Origin: a virus
Direction: 5' to 3' (one strand)
Length of the DNA: 21,158 nt
Virus record (IMG/VR): IMGVR_UViG_3300027779_000196
Location: 1-21,158 of that record
A program made the position numbers and the translations under genes. Below are positions 1 through 7,085 of the stretch, in pieces; position 1 is the stretch's first letter, and each line of letters starts with the position of its first letter. Under the pieces are notes generated by a model. It was not told where the DNA came from. It searched no databases and saw only the letters and a program-made list of their open reading frames with translations.

Positions 1-22
1 AGGTAGTTGGGAAAATCTATAA
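1..22 (+). CDS. Probable 3' end of an upstream + strand gene (partial)
   Basis: In frame 2 the first bases read GSWENL followed by TAA at 20-22, immediately before a strong hairpin terminator. This fits the end of a rightward gene converging on the leftward membrane-protein gene. Only six codons are visible, so nothing can be said about function. A coincidental open frame is possible. Confidence 0.25.
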
Positions 23-28
23 ACAAAA

Positions 29-57
29 AAAAAGGGGCGATATTATCACCCCTTTTT
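29..57. terminator. Bidirectional rho-independent terminator between convergent genes
   Basis: AAAAAGGGG at 29-37 pairs with CCCCTTTTT at 49-57, giving nine base pairs. Inside, past a C/A mismatch, GAT at 39-41 can pair with ATC at 45-47. Reading leftward the stem is followed by a long T tract (the A-run at 25-33, then AAA at 21-23). Reading rightward it ends in five Ts. The shape suits termination in both directions, between a gene that seems to end at 22 and the - strand gene ending at 77. Confidence 0.8.
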
Positions 58-76
58 AATTCCACCTTTATTTCTT

Positions 77-298
77 TTACTTATTCAGCAATCCTAATAT
101 CACCAATAGTGATATAAATCCAGCGAATCCACTTGTTGCAAACAAATTCACTAAACTAATTAGATTACCAATAATATCCATACCGAAGAACCCGCCAACA
201 AAAATCAGTTGAACGAGAACCCCAAGACCGATAATAGATAATAACACGTCTTTAAGACTTGCTACCATATCTACTACCATTGTCATAGTATTTTTCAT
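77..298 (-). CDS. Small two-helix membrane protein, holin-like in size
   Basis: This 73-residue protein is the only convincing gene on the - strand. It has a short charged N-terminus (Lys2, Asp10, Lys16), a hydrophobic segment at about residues 18-38, and a second region at about 45-71 ending LGLLNK, so two membrane helices are likely. The middle (GMDIIGNLISLV) is Gly/Ile-rich and could be amphipathic. A G-rich Shine-Dalgarno-like stretch (AGGGGGAAA on the - strand, 304-312) precedes ATG, and a strong terminator follows the stop. Small proteins of this build are, from memory, common in marine T4-like phages. A holin or other membrane-active role is possible by size and topology but is not shown by any motif. 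Confidence 0.7.
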   Translation of the reverse strand: MKNTMTMVVDMVASLKDVLLSIIGLGVLVQLIFVGGFFGMDIIGNLISLVNLFATSGFAGFISLLVILGLLNK

Positions 299-327
299 AT
301 TAGTTTCCCCCTATTATTCATCTAAAA

Positions 328-347
328 GACTACATAATTCCGTAGTC
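328..347. promoter_or_regulatory. Short inverted repeat (possible operator or 5'UTR hairpin)
   Basis: GACTAC at 328-333 is the exact inverse of GTAGTC at 342-347, with an 8-base spacer. It lies 30 bases upstream of the leftward start codon, so it could be a repressor site or a hairpin in that gene's leader. A six-base stem is short and could be chance in this composition. Confidence 0.3.
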
Positions 348-388
348 GTATAATAACTATATACAAATACGGAAAAAATCAACGAGTA

Positions 389-396
389 TATAAATA
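389..396 (+). promoter_or_regulatory. T4-late-promoter-like box TATAAATA
   Basis: The octamer matches the T4 late promoter consensus exactly and lies 58 bases before the ATG at 455, the first gene of a tail operon, as expected for late transcription. The same octamer also occurs by chance inside a gene at 7517-7524. The base composition makes a few random hits likely, so position is the main support. Confidence 0.4.
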
Positions 397-409
397 TATA
401 TCCCTATTT

Positions 410-431
410 TTTCACATTTCACTATTTATTA
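410..431 (+). promoter_or_regulatory. Two-part motif, copy 1 (TTTCAC, 7 bases, TATTTATTA)
   Basis: TTTCAC at 410-415 and TATTTATTA at 423-431 keep the same order and 7-base spacing as the copies at 12962 and 15770. It ends 23 bases before the ATG at 455. This copy is the most diverged of the three. Confidence 0.4.
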
Positions 432-454
432 TTAGATAAAAAACAGGCAAAATT

Positions 455-844
455 ATGGCAACAGACTACGAAATATTCAAAGGCAAAACACTCGGTGATG
501 TATTTAAAGACATCTACGATAATTCCCATACCAATAAAAAACAATTAGAAGTTCTAATGAAAGAAGTGGTAGGGTTTATTAAAGATGGCGATAGTGCTAT
601 CCAGATTATACCTATGTTGAAAGAATACTTAGAAATCAACGTAAAGAACGACGAACAACTTGTTAAGTTGGCAACAATCGTGCAAAGAATTACAGCAGCT
701 GAAGGAAGAATATCGGATTCAGGAGATGAGTTCGGATTATCAGAACAAGAAAAAGAACAATTAATGAACGCAATAGAATCAGACGTTCAAGAGTTACAAG
801 TGAGAAAAGACTCAATCGAGTCAAGTATTAAAAAGGAAAATTAA
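455..844 (+). CDS. Helical protein of unknown function, first gene of the tail operon
   Basis: This 129-residue acidic protein looks all-helical. An N-terminal segment (IFKGKTLGDVFKDIYDN, about 6-22) is followed by Lys/Glu-rich amphipathic helices and a C-terminal stretch at about 95-127 with coiled-coil spacing. There is no signal peptide, membrane segment or catalytic motif. The Shine-Dalgarno is weak (AGG, 9 bases from ATG). Its stop directly abuts the start of the gp5-like gene, so the two are probably co-translated. Position suggests a structural or assembly-chaperone role in the tail hub, but this is inferred from neighbours only. Confidence 0.8.
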   Translation: MATDYEIFKGKTLGDVFKDIYDNSHTNKKQLEVLMKEVVGFIKDGDSAIQIIPMLKEYLEINVKNDEQLVKLATIVQRITAAEGRISDSGDEFGLSEQEKEQLMNAIESDVQELQVRKDSIESSIKKEN

Positions 845-2335
845 ATGGCCTATACAGAAACCAAAGCAGGTTCTGGTGTTGATAAAACTTTTGATAATTC
901 ATTTATTACACGAAATGAATTATATGCAATATTAGACCAATTAAAAGAAGAAAGTAAATTTTACGAATTAGAAGTATTTGAAGTTGTTGAAATCAATACT
1001 ACTAGTATCGGTGAAGTAATTGGTAGATATGTATTTTCTGAACAAGGTAGTTCAGTAGAGGAAGTCCAAGATAGAACTTTTTTACCATTAAATTCAAACA
1101 TAATCCAATATCCTTTACGAGGCGAATTGTGGTTAGGTATGTCTTACAGAGGACAACAATATTATTTAGCAAGGTTGAGTGAAAACATAACTGATGTCAA
1201 TTTTCAAAAATTTAATGAAAGTACCATTAGTGAAAATCAAACAACTAATTTTTCACGAGGTGGAGACTTTATTGATATAAAACCAATTCCAGCTACCATT
1301 GATGAGGGTGATACTTTAATACAAGGCCGATTTGGTAATTATATAAAGTTGTCAAGTAGACAAAATGAAGGACCAGACGACTCGTCAAGAATAACAATCA
1401 ATAATAAAAAATCAGTTATTGATTTGGAATCAGTCGAAGATTCTGCTTTAATTGGTATGTCTTCCGATTCAATTATTATAAGTGCTAGAAAAAATGTAGA
1501 TATTGTTGCTGAAGGTGATGTATTTATTAATGGTAATAGTGTAACTGTTAAAAACAATGAAGCAGTCAATATAGTAACTCAACAACTCGTAACAGATTAT
1601 GTCGGTGGAATAACAAAAGATTTAAATATAGAATTAAATAACGATACAAGGTTATTACCAAAAAATAGTATTGAGTTAGCAAAACAAATGGAACCTTTTG
1701 TAACATATCTTCACGGTGAAATACAAGCATTAGTATATTTGATACAACCACCAACATTACCAAATGGTTTTCCAAATCCATTATTTGCGAAAGGTTGGGA
1801 TATAAAACTTGAAACCTTAAAGAAGTTAGCTAAAAAGATAAAAGAATTTTTTAATTTAGAGTTTTTACCATTACACGATTTTGAAACCGTATCCCTAAAT
1901 GATTTTTTTACAGCACTTGGATTAGATGGTTTATCAATTGATTTTCCAATAGATGAGTGGGAAACATTTTATAATGATATAGATGCTCTTAAACAGAAAG
2001 TATTAGACGCACAAACAAAAGCACAAGTAGCATTACAATCAGTTCAAGCATTGAATGCAGCATTTGATGTGATACAAGGTGGTGGTGGAAGTGTCGAAAC
2101 AATAGTAGAAGCACTTGATGCTTATGAAGCAGACCCAAATAATCCACCATTAGATACAATAGACATTAGAGATGTTATATCGGATGGTGCTGATGTAGGA
2201 GATATAGCGAATTATTTAAATTTTGGTGGTTCACCACAAGTGAGGGATGCTATACAAGGAGCAGTCCAAGCAGAACAAGACTCTCAACAATTGAACCAAA
2301 TAGTAAGAATTGTAGAATTAACAAAACCTATGTAG
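845..2335 (+). CDS. gp5: gp5-like baseplate hub / central spike protein without lysozyme domain
   Basis: The 496-residue product has an N-terminal beta region (about 40-125) of OB-fold type. The segment EGDTLIQGRFGNYIKLSS at about 153-170 is typical of phage spike proteins of the gp5/gpV class. Next comes a repetitive beta stretch (about 191-243, with SDSIIISARKNVDIVAEG and VFINGNSVTVKNNEAVNI) that fits the beta-helix needle of a membrane-piercing spike. The C-terminal half is mostly helical, with Ala/Gln-rich coiled-coil sequence near 380-410 and a Gly run (VIQGGGGSVE). T4 gp5 carries a lysozyme domain between OB-fold and needle; none is visible here. It is placed just upstream of the gp25 and gp6 genes. 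The class is fairly secure, the exact T4 equivalence less so. Confidence 0.7.
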   Translation: MAYTETKAGSGVDKTFDNSFITRNELYAILDQLKEESKFYELEVFEVVEINTTSIGEVIGRYVFSEQGSSVEEVQDRTFLPLNSNIIQYPLRGELWLGMSYRGQQYYLARLSENITDVNFQKFNESTISENQTTNFSRGGDFIDIKPIPATIDEGDTLIQGRFGNYIKLSSRQNEGPDDSSRITINNKKSVIDLESVEDSALIGMSSDSIIISARKNVDIVAEGDVFINGNSVTVKNNEAVNIVTQQLVTDYVGGITKDLNIELNNDTRLLPKNSIELAKQMEPFVTYLHGEIQALVYLIQPPTLPNGFPNPLFAKGWDIKLETLKKLAKKIKEFFNLEFLPLHDFETVSLNDFFTALGLDGLSIDFPIDEWETFYNDIDALKQKVLDAQTKAQVALQSVQALNAAFDVIQGGGGSVETIVEALDAYEADPNNPPLDTIDIRDVISDGADVGDIANYLNFGGSPQVRDAIQGAVQAEQDSQQLNQIVRIVELTKPM

Positions 2336-2343
2336 GAGTAGAA

Positions 2344-2826
2344 ATGAAGAAGAATGACTTAATAAAAATAATTGAATTAGTTGTCCGTAAAGAAGTCAAA
2401 AAACAGATGACCGAGATATTTATTAATGATAAAGAAGAAATCAAACTATCAGAAGTGATTTCTAAACCAAAACCAAAAGCTAAAAAACAAATAGTTAAAA
2501 AACAATACAGCAAAAATACAGCGTTGAACGAAGTATTGAACAACACAAATCCTTTGGGAAAAAGTCAACAAGACGAGTATCCATCATTGGGCGGTGGTGT
2601 TTTAGGTTCTGAGAATATGGCAGAAGTATTGGGTTATGGTAATTTAGGTGGAGTTCAAAATAAAGAAATGGCACGAGAAATGGCAGCAGTAGATACAATC
2701 AAGAAACAAGGTGTTTCAGTAGACCAAGTTCCAACGGGTGTTCAAGATGCTTTAACTCGTGATTATTCTGGACTGATGAAAGCAATAGATAAAAAGAAAA
2801 CAGGTGAGGGTGGTTTTAGACCTTAA
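2344..2826 (+). CDS. Small Lys-rich tail-module protein, function unknown
   Basis: This 160-residue protein starts with a helical segment (about 1-30), followed by a strongly basic, probably disordered stretch (about 48-62, KPKPKAKKQIVKKQYSK). A Gly/Asn-rich middle (YPSLGGGVLGSENMAEVLGYGNLGG) and a helical C-terminus follow. A good Shine-Dalgarno (TAGGAG) overlaps the preceding stop region. There are no cysteines and no catalytic motif. The modular, low-complexity build and location between spike and wedge genes suggest a minor virion or assembly protein. I do not recognise the family with confidence. Confidence 0.75.
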   Translation: MKKNDLIKIIELVVRKEVKKQMTEIFINDKEEIKLSEVISKPKPKAKKQIVKKQYSKNTALNEVLNNTNPLGKSQQDEYPSLGGGVLGSENMAEVLGYGNLGGVQNKEMAREMAAVDTIKKQGVSVDQVPTGVQDALTRDYSGLMKAIDKKKTGEGGFRP

Positions 2827-2832
2827 TAAATA

Positions 2833-3240
2833 ATGGCAAGAAGTGTAAGAGAGATAGATAGAAATGATGACAAGTATGTCGGAATAGAATTTCCATTGGG
2901 ATATAGTCCAGAGGGATTTTTCTATAAGACAAAAACTGTATTACAACAATCTAAAGCAAACTTACGAAACTTGTTATTAACCACACCAGGTGAAAGAATA
3001 ATGCAACCAGAATTTGGTTCTCAATTGAAGAGTATCGTATTTGAACAAGGACAAGATATTCCAAATAGAATTGAAGAAGTTGTTCGTTCAGCGGTTGATA
3101 AGTATTTAGCATATATTAATATTAATAATGTTTTCACTATACAAGAAGATAATGTAGTTAATGTTTCAATTGAATATTCGGTTCCATTAAATCCCGATGA
3201 CATTGAAGTATTAAATTTTGATTTTAGAATTGGAGAATAA
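2833..3240 (+). CDS. gp25: gp25-like baseplate wedge protein
   Basis: At 135 residues it is close to T4 gp25 (132). The diagnostic core is present: after a helix (about 36-50) comes TTPGERIMQPEFGSQLKSIV at 50-69, the conserved turn and strand shared by gp25, phage P2 gpW and T6SS TssE. A helical segment (77-92) and the C-terminal strands (VNVSIEYSVPLN at 109-120) complete the fold. In contractile tails this protein sits in the inner baseplate and helps start sheath assembly. No clear Shine-Dalgarno precedes the ATG (TAATAAATA lies directly before it), so translation may depend on coupling to the gene ending six bases upstream. It is followed two bases later by gp6, a common phage gene order. 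Confidence 0.93.
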   Translation: MARSVREIDRNDDKYVGIEFPLGYSPEGFFYKTKTVLQQSKANLRNLLLTTPGERIMQPEFGSQLKSIVFEQGQDIPNRIEEVVRSAVDKYLAYININNVFTIQEDNVVNVSIEYSVPLNPDDIEVLNFDFRIGE

Positions 3241-3242
3241 GA

Positions 3243-5198
3243 ATGCCAGATTATGGAACAAATAAAAAGTTAATCAGTAAGGAAGTAAATTATCTCGGTA
3301 GAGATTTTACAGACATAAGAGCAAATTTAATTGAGTTTGCTAAAACATACTTCCCAACTCAATACAATGATTTTAATGAAGCATCACCAGGAATGATGTT
3401 TGTTGAAATGGCATCGTATGTTGGTGATGTATTGAATTACTATGTTGACAATCAATTCAGAGAAACACTATTACATTATGCAGAAGAAAGAAAAAATGTA
3501 TTAGCGATTGCTCAATCATATGGATACAAACCAAAATTAGCAACACCATCAACGGTTCAATTGACCGTTAGTGTTGAGGTTCCAGCGAAAGTTGTTGGTT
3601 CTAACTATCAAGCAGATTTAGATTACGCTGGAATATTAAGTTCTAACTCAACCGTATCATCAAACAACGGAGCAGAATTTACTTTATTAGATGATGTTAA
3701 TTTTAAAGCATCAAGTTCATTAGATAGAATGGTAGTTGAATTATTAGACCCACCATCAGGAGCAACACCAGCACTTTTCAGATTATCTAAAAAAGTATTA
3801 GCACAATCAGGAACAAGAGAATCAGAAGATTTTAGTTTTACAACTGCAAAAGAATTTGATAAAATAGTTTTATCAAACGATAAGGTAACTGAGATTATAT
3901 CAGTAACGGATAGTCAAGGAAATACTTGGTATCAAGTTCCATTCTTAGCACAAGACACAATATTTGAATCAGACCAAAACACAACACTTACTGACCCCGA
4001 TTTAGCTGAGTTTGAAATGGATACACCATACTTATTAAAATTAATTAAATCATCAAGACGATTTACAACTTATGTTCGTGATGATAATAAAATGGAATTG
4101 AGATTCGGTAGTGGTGTTAGTGATAATCCTGATGAAGAAATAATTCCAAATCCAGATAATGTTGGTTCATCTTTAGGTATGGGTATTTCAAGATTAGACG
4201 AGGCATTTGACCCGAGTAATTTTTTAAAAACTCAAACATTTGGATTGGCACCAAGTAGCACAACTCTAACCGTAAATTATAATTATGGTGGAAGAGTAGA
4301 AGATAATGTTCCAAGTAACACTATAAATAAGTTTAGTAGAAAAGTATATACAATTTCTACCGAAGGAATAACAGGAGCAGATAAAGAAACTTCTGAACAA
4401 AGTATATCAATTACAAATGAAAGTCCAGCATCAGGTGGTTCATCAACGGAAACCCTTATACAAATAAAAGAAAATGCAGCTGCATACTTTAATGCACAGA
4501 ACAGAGCAGTTACAAAAGCAGACTACATTACGAGAGCTTATTCATTACCACAAAAATATGGTAACATCGCAAAGGCATATATTGTTCAAGATGAACAATT
4601 AGAAAAAAAGCAATTATCTATAAATGACGGAGTGATACAAACAATTACTGCAGATAAATCTAATCCATTAGCATTGAATATGTATTTATTAGGATACAGC
4701 GCAGATAAAAAATTAGTTGCTTTGAATAGAGCAGTAAAACAAAATTTAAAAATATATCTTTCACAATATAGAATATTAACAGACGCAATCAACATTAAAG
4801 ACGGATATGTTATCAATGTTGGTGTTAAGTTTAATATCATTGTGAAACGAGGATACAATAAAAATGATGTATTGTTTAGAGCAATACAAAAAGTAAAACA
4901 ATTCTTTGCACCAGACAAATGGCAAATCAATCAACCGATTGTGTTGACTGACTTGGCATATCAAATTTCATTAGTGGACGGAGTAGTATCCATTGTTCCA
5001 CCAGAAGTTAATAATCCAAATCAAGATTTGATATTAATTGAAAACAAACATAAGGTTGTAAATGGGTATAGTGGTAATGTGTATGATTTAAAATCAGCAT
5101 CACAAGAAGGAATTATATATCCTTCATTAGACCCAAGTATATTTGAACTTAAATTTCCCAATAGTGATATTGAGGGTAAAGTAGTGGGAGATAGATAA
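3243..5198 (+). CDS. gp6: gp6 / baseplate J-like wedge protein
   Basis: The 651-residue product matches the size of T4 gp6 (660), the wedge protein whose dimers form the baseplate iris. The N-terminus (15-97) carries the typical pattern: NYLGRDFTDIRANLIEFAK, then a FNEASPGMMFVEMASYVGDV segment and a helix ending with QSYGYKP. The central beta region follows. At about 411-452 lies the conserved AYFNAQNRAVTKADYITRAY segment of baseplate-J proteins, and at about 530-600 a ferredoxin-like alpha/beta region ending in a TDLAYQISLVDGVVSI-type segment. It begins two bases after gp25 and its stop overlaps the next start (TAATG at 5196-5200). The assignment is firm at family level. Confidence 0.92.
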   Translation: MPDYGTNKKLISKEVNYLGRDFTDIRANLIEFAKTYFPTQYNDFNEASPGMMFVEMASYVGDVLNYYVDNQFRETLLHYAEERKNVLAIAQSYGYKPKLATPSTVQLTVSVEVPAKVVGSNYQADLDYAGILSSNSTVSSNNGAEFTLLDDVNFKASSSLDRMVVELLDPPSGATPALFRLSKKVLAQSGTRESEDFSFTTAKEFDKIVLSNDKVTEIISVTDSQGNTWYQVPFLAQDTIFESDQNTTLTDPDLAEFEMDTPYLLKLIKSSRRFTTYVRDDNKMELRFGSGVSDNPDEEIIPNPDNVGSSLGMGISRLDEAFDPSNFLKTQTFGLAPSSTTLTVNYNYGGRVEDNVPSNTINKFSRKVYTISTEGITGADKETSEQSISITNESPASGGSSTETLIQIKENAAAYFNAQNRAVTKADYITRAYSLPQKYGNIAKAYIVQDEQLEKKQLSINDGVIQTITADKSNPLALNMYLLGYSADKKLVALNRAVKQNLKIYLSQYRILTDAINIKDGYVINVGVKFNIIVKRGYNKNDVLFRAIQKVKQFFAPDKWQINQPIVLTDLAYQISLVDGVVSIVPPEVNNPNQDLILIENKHKVVNGYSGNVYDLKSASQEGIIYPSLDPSIFELKFPNSDIEGKVVGDR

Positions 5199-6364
5199 TG
5201 CATTATTTTGAATTTGGAAAAAGAGATGCGAGCATTTATTCAGGTGGAACAACAGCTTCCATTAATACTGGACTAGATGAAATATTAGAAATTAATAAAG
5301 TTGTAAACAATAATGGTACGGTAGGTAATGTATCAAGAGTATTGATTGATTTTGATTTAGCATACATTTCACAATCCATTCAAGAAAGTAAAATACCTTC
5401 AACGGCAAAATATTATTTAAATTTATTTGACGCAACTTCACAAGAAGTTGAAGCAGAACAATCACTACATATCTATATGGTAAGTGGTAGTTGGAAACAA
5501 GGAACAGGAAAACTTGACCACGACCCAGTAACTTCAGACGGAGTAAGTTATCAATATCGTGACCACGATGCGAAAACACCTTGGGTAACAGGTTCAGTAT
5601 TGACTGAGGGTGGTGCTTGGTTTACAGCAAGTTACGCTTCTGGTCAAGAATATGGAGTTAGTTCTTCATACGATTTAACATTTGATAAAAAAGATGTTAG
5701 AGCAGATGTAACCGACTTAGTGAAGAATTGGATTTATTCAAGTTCTATTTACCCGAACAACGGGTTTATTGTTAAACGAGAAGATAGTGGTTCATATGGA
5801 AACAATCACGCAACAGCTAGTTTTGATTTCAATACAGGACAAGAAGGTGATGGAACTCGTTTAGGAAATCTAAAATATTTCTCAAGAGAAACCCATACAA
5901 TCTATCCACCTAAATTAGAAGTGGAGTGGGATGATTCAAGTTGGTCAACAGGAAGTTTATCGGCATTAAGTTCAACAGATTTGGAAAGATTAAAAGTTTA
6001 TTTTAAAAACTTGAGAACAGAATATAAAGAAAAAACAATTACAAAATTAAGAATAGTTGGTAGAGAATTATATCCAACAACTGCTTTTTCAACAACACCA
6101 GGTGAATTAGATGTTAAATATTTACCAAGTGCATCTGCTTTCTACTCAGTTAGAGACGCAGAAACAGAAGAAGTAATTATTCCATTTGGTAGTGGTTCTA
6201 AGATTAGTTGTGATAGCACAAGTAATTTCTTTAACATACAAATGGATGGATTACAAGCAGAGAGGAATTATCGTTTTTGTCTTAAAGTAGTTAGTGGCAG
6301 TGGAACGACTGATGAACAGATTAACTTTTATGATGATAACTATGAATTTAGAGTGGTGAGATAA
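5198..6364 (+). CDS. Baseplate-adjacent protein with DNRLRE-like beta domain
   Basis: This 388-residue beta-rich protein has residues 1-250 resembling DNRLRE-type modules: an N-terminal strand DASIYSG, a long strand RVLIDFDLAYI, the segment DVTDLVKNWIYSSSIYPNNG, then LKYFSRETHTIYPPKLEVEW. That order (Asp-Val-Thr-Asp helix, Trp, NNG-F strand, SRE, Pro-Pro-Leu-Glu-Val) is what I know of the family, which is usually found in extracellular or carbohydrate-active proteins. The C-terminal part (about 300-388) looks like a second beta sandwich. The start overlaps the gp6 stop by one base, implying translational coupling. A peripheral baseplate or adhesin role is an inference. The T4 counterpart by position would be in the gp7/gp8 area, but I see no sequence resemblance to them. 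Confidence 0.75.
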   Translation: MHYFEFGKRDASIYSGGTTASINTGLDEILEINKVVNNNGTVGNVSRVLIDFDLAYISQSIQESKIPSTAKYYLNLFDATSQEVEAEQSLHIYMVSGSWKQGTGKLDHDPVTSDGVSYQYRDHDAKTPWVTGSVLTEGGAWFTASYASGQEYGVSSSYDLTFDKKDVRADVTDLVKNWIYSSSIYPNNGFIVKREDSGSYGNNHATASFDFNTGQEGDGTRLGNLKYFSRETHTIYPPKLEVEWDDSSWSTGSLSALSSTDLERLKVYFKNLRTEYKEKTITKLRIVGRELYPTTAFSTTPGELDVKYLPSASAFYSVRDAETEEVIIPFGSGSKISCDSTSNFFNIQMDGLQAERNYRFCLKVVSGSGTTDEQINFYDDNYEFRVVR

Positions 6365-6365
6365 A

Positions 6366-7085
6366 GTGCCTTACTTACCTTCCGACGCAGCAAAAAAATC
6401 AAGCTTGTATAGTAATATCATAAATGGTGATACACTCGAATATCAAAATGAAATTGAAGACTTAAAGAAGAAACAACAAGTATCAGGTTCAGTTAATGCT
6501 AATTCACCATTACGAGATGTAGATGGAATATTAGTTTCGTTTGAAAGTGCAGCACCAGGTATTTCTTTAGAAGAAGATTTTGAAGAAGTTCGTTTAGAAA
6601 ATAAACAATTCTTTTTTACTGGTCAATTAAATAATGAATTTATACATTATTTTCAACCGATAGCAACAGACACAGACACAACCACAACAACCACAACAAC
6701 CACAACAACAGCTACCACAGAAGAAGTTGAATTTACATTAACATTGAGAGATTATTTAATCCAATTCGTTAATGAAGAATTTGCAGAAGAATTTACACCC
6801 GAAGTATCAACAGATAAATTACATAGTAAGTTGTTACAATTTTTTGATGAGAACAGAAGTAAAGGAAATAATGCACCAGGTTGGGAAGAATTTAGATTAA
6901 ATGATAAAAGAAAAGCAGCAGGAATAAGTGGTAAACGATTCGGTAAAGTGAAAAAAGATTTACGAGATTTTCAATATGATGAATTAATTGAAAATCATCT
7001 ATATAGAACACCAAAGGGACAACGAATATGGTTACAATTAGGATTTCCATATGTTGTAGACCTATCACCAGGTAAAGACTCATAA
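6366..7085 (+). CDS. Tail-module protein with poly-Thr linker, GTG start
   Basis: The 239-residue product starts at GTG two bases after the previous stop. No in-frame ATG exists nearby, so the GTG start is well supported. Residues 1-100 are mixed and partly helical. A run of threonines at about 102-117 (DTDTTTTTTTTTTTATTEE) separates them from a C-terminal helical domain beginning TLRDYLIQFVNEEF. That domain also has a basic stretch (RKAAGISGKRFGKVKKDLRDF) and a terminal aromatic segment (YVVDL). The architecture, two folded domains joined by a flexible linker, suits a tail-appendage connector. The stop overlaps the next ATG by one base (TAATG). Function unknown. Confidence 0.75.
   Translation: MPYLPSDAAKKSSLYSNIINGDTLEYQNEIEDLKKKQQVSGSVNANSPLRDVDGILVSFESAAPGISLEEDFEEVRLENKQFFFTGQLNNEFIHYFQPIATDTDTTTTTTTTTTTATTEEVEFTLTLRDYLIQFVNEEFAEEFTPEVSTDKLHSKLLQFFDENRSKGNNAPGWEEFRLNDKRKAAGISGKRFGKVKKDLRDFQYDELIENHLYRTPKGQRIWLQLGFPYVVDLSPGKDS
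6682..6708 (+). repeat. Tandem 9-base repeat (CCACAACAA x3)
   Basis: Three perfect copies of CCACAACAA lie at 6682-6690, 6691-6699 and 6700-6708, flanked by further ACA/ACC codons. They encode the poly-Thr linker of the surrounding gene. As the unit is a multiple of three, copy changes would only lengthen or shorten the linker. Confidence 0.9.

Larger units (their letters stand above)
299..454. promoter_or_regulatory. Divergent intergenic control region
   Basis: These 156 bases separate the leftward membrane-protein gene from the rightward tail operon, so promoters for both directions should lie here. Visible elements are the inverted repeat at 328-347, TATAAATA at 389-396 and the two-part motif at 410-431. 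On the - strand, TTGATT and TATAGT occur with 15 bases between them, a weak sigma70-like pair. No open frame of note is seen. Confidence 0.6.

Noticed and set aside
2824-2832. TAATAAATA before the gp25 start, the inverse of TATTTATTA
   Set aside because: Only the nine-base core is present, in the opposite orientation and without the TTTAAC half. It includes the stop codon of the previous gene.
6732-6776. LRDYL segment shared with the giant tail protein (PRDYL near residue 519)
   Set aside because: Only about five residues agree and the following sequence does not align, so homology is not supported.
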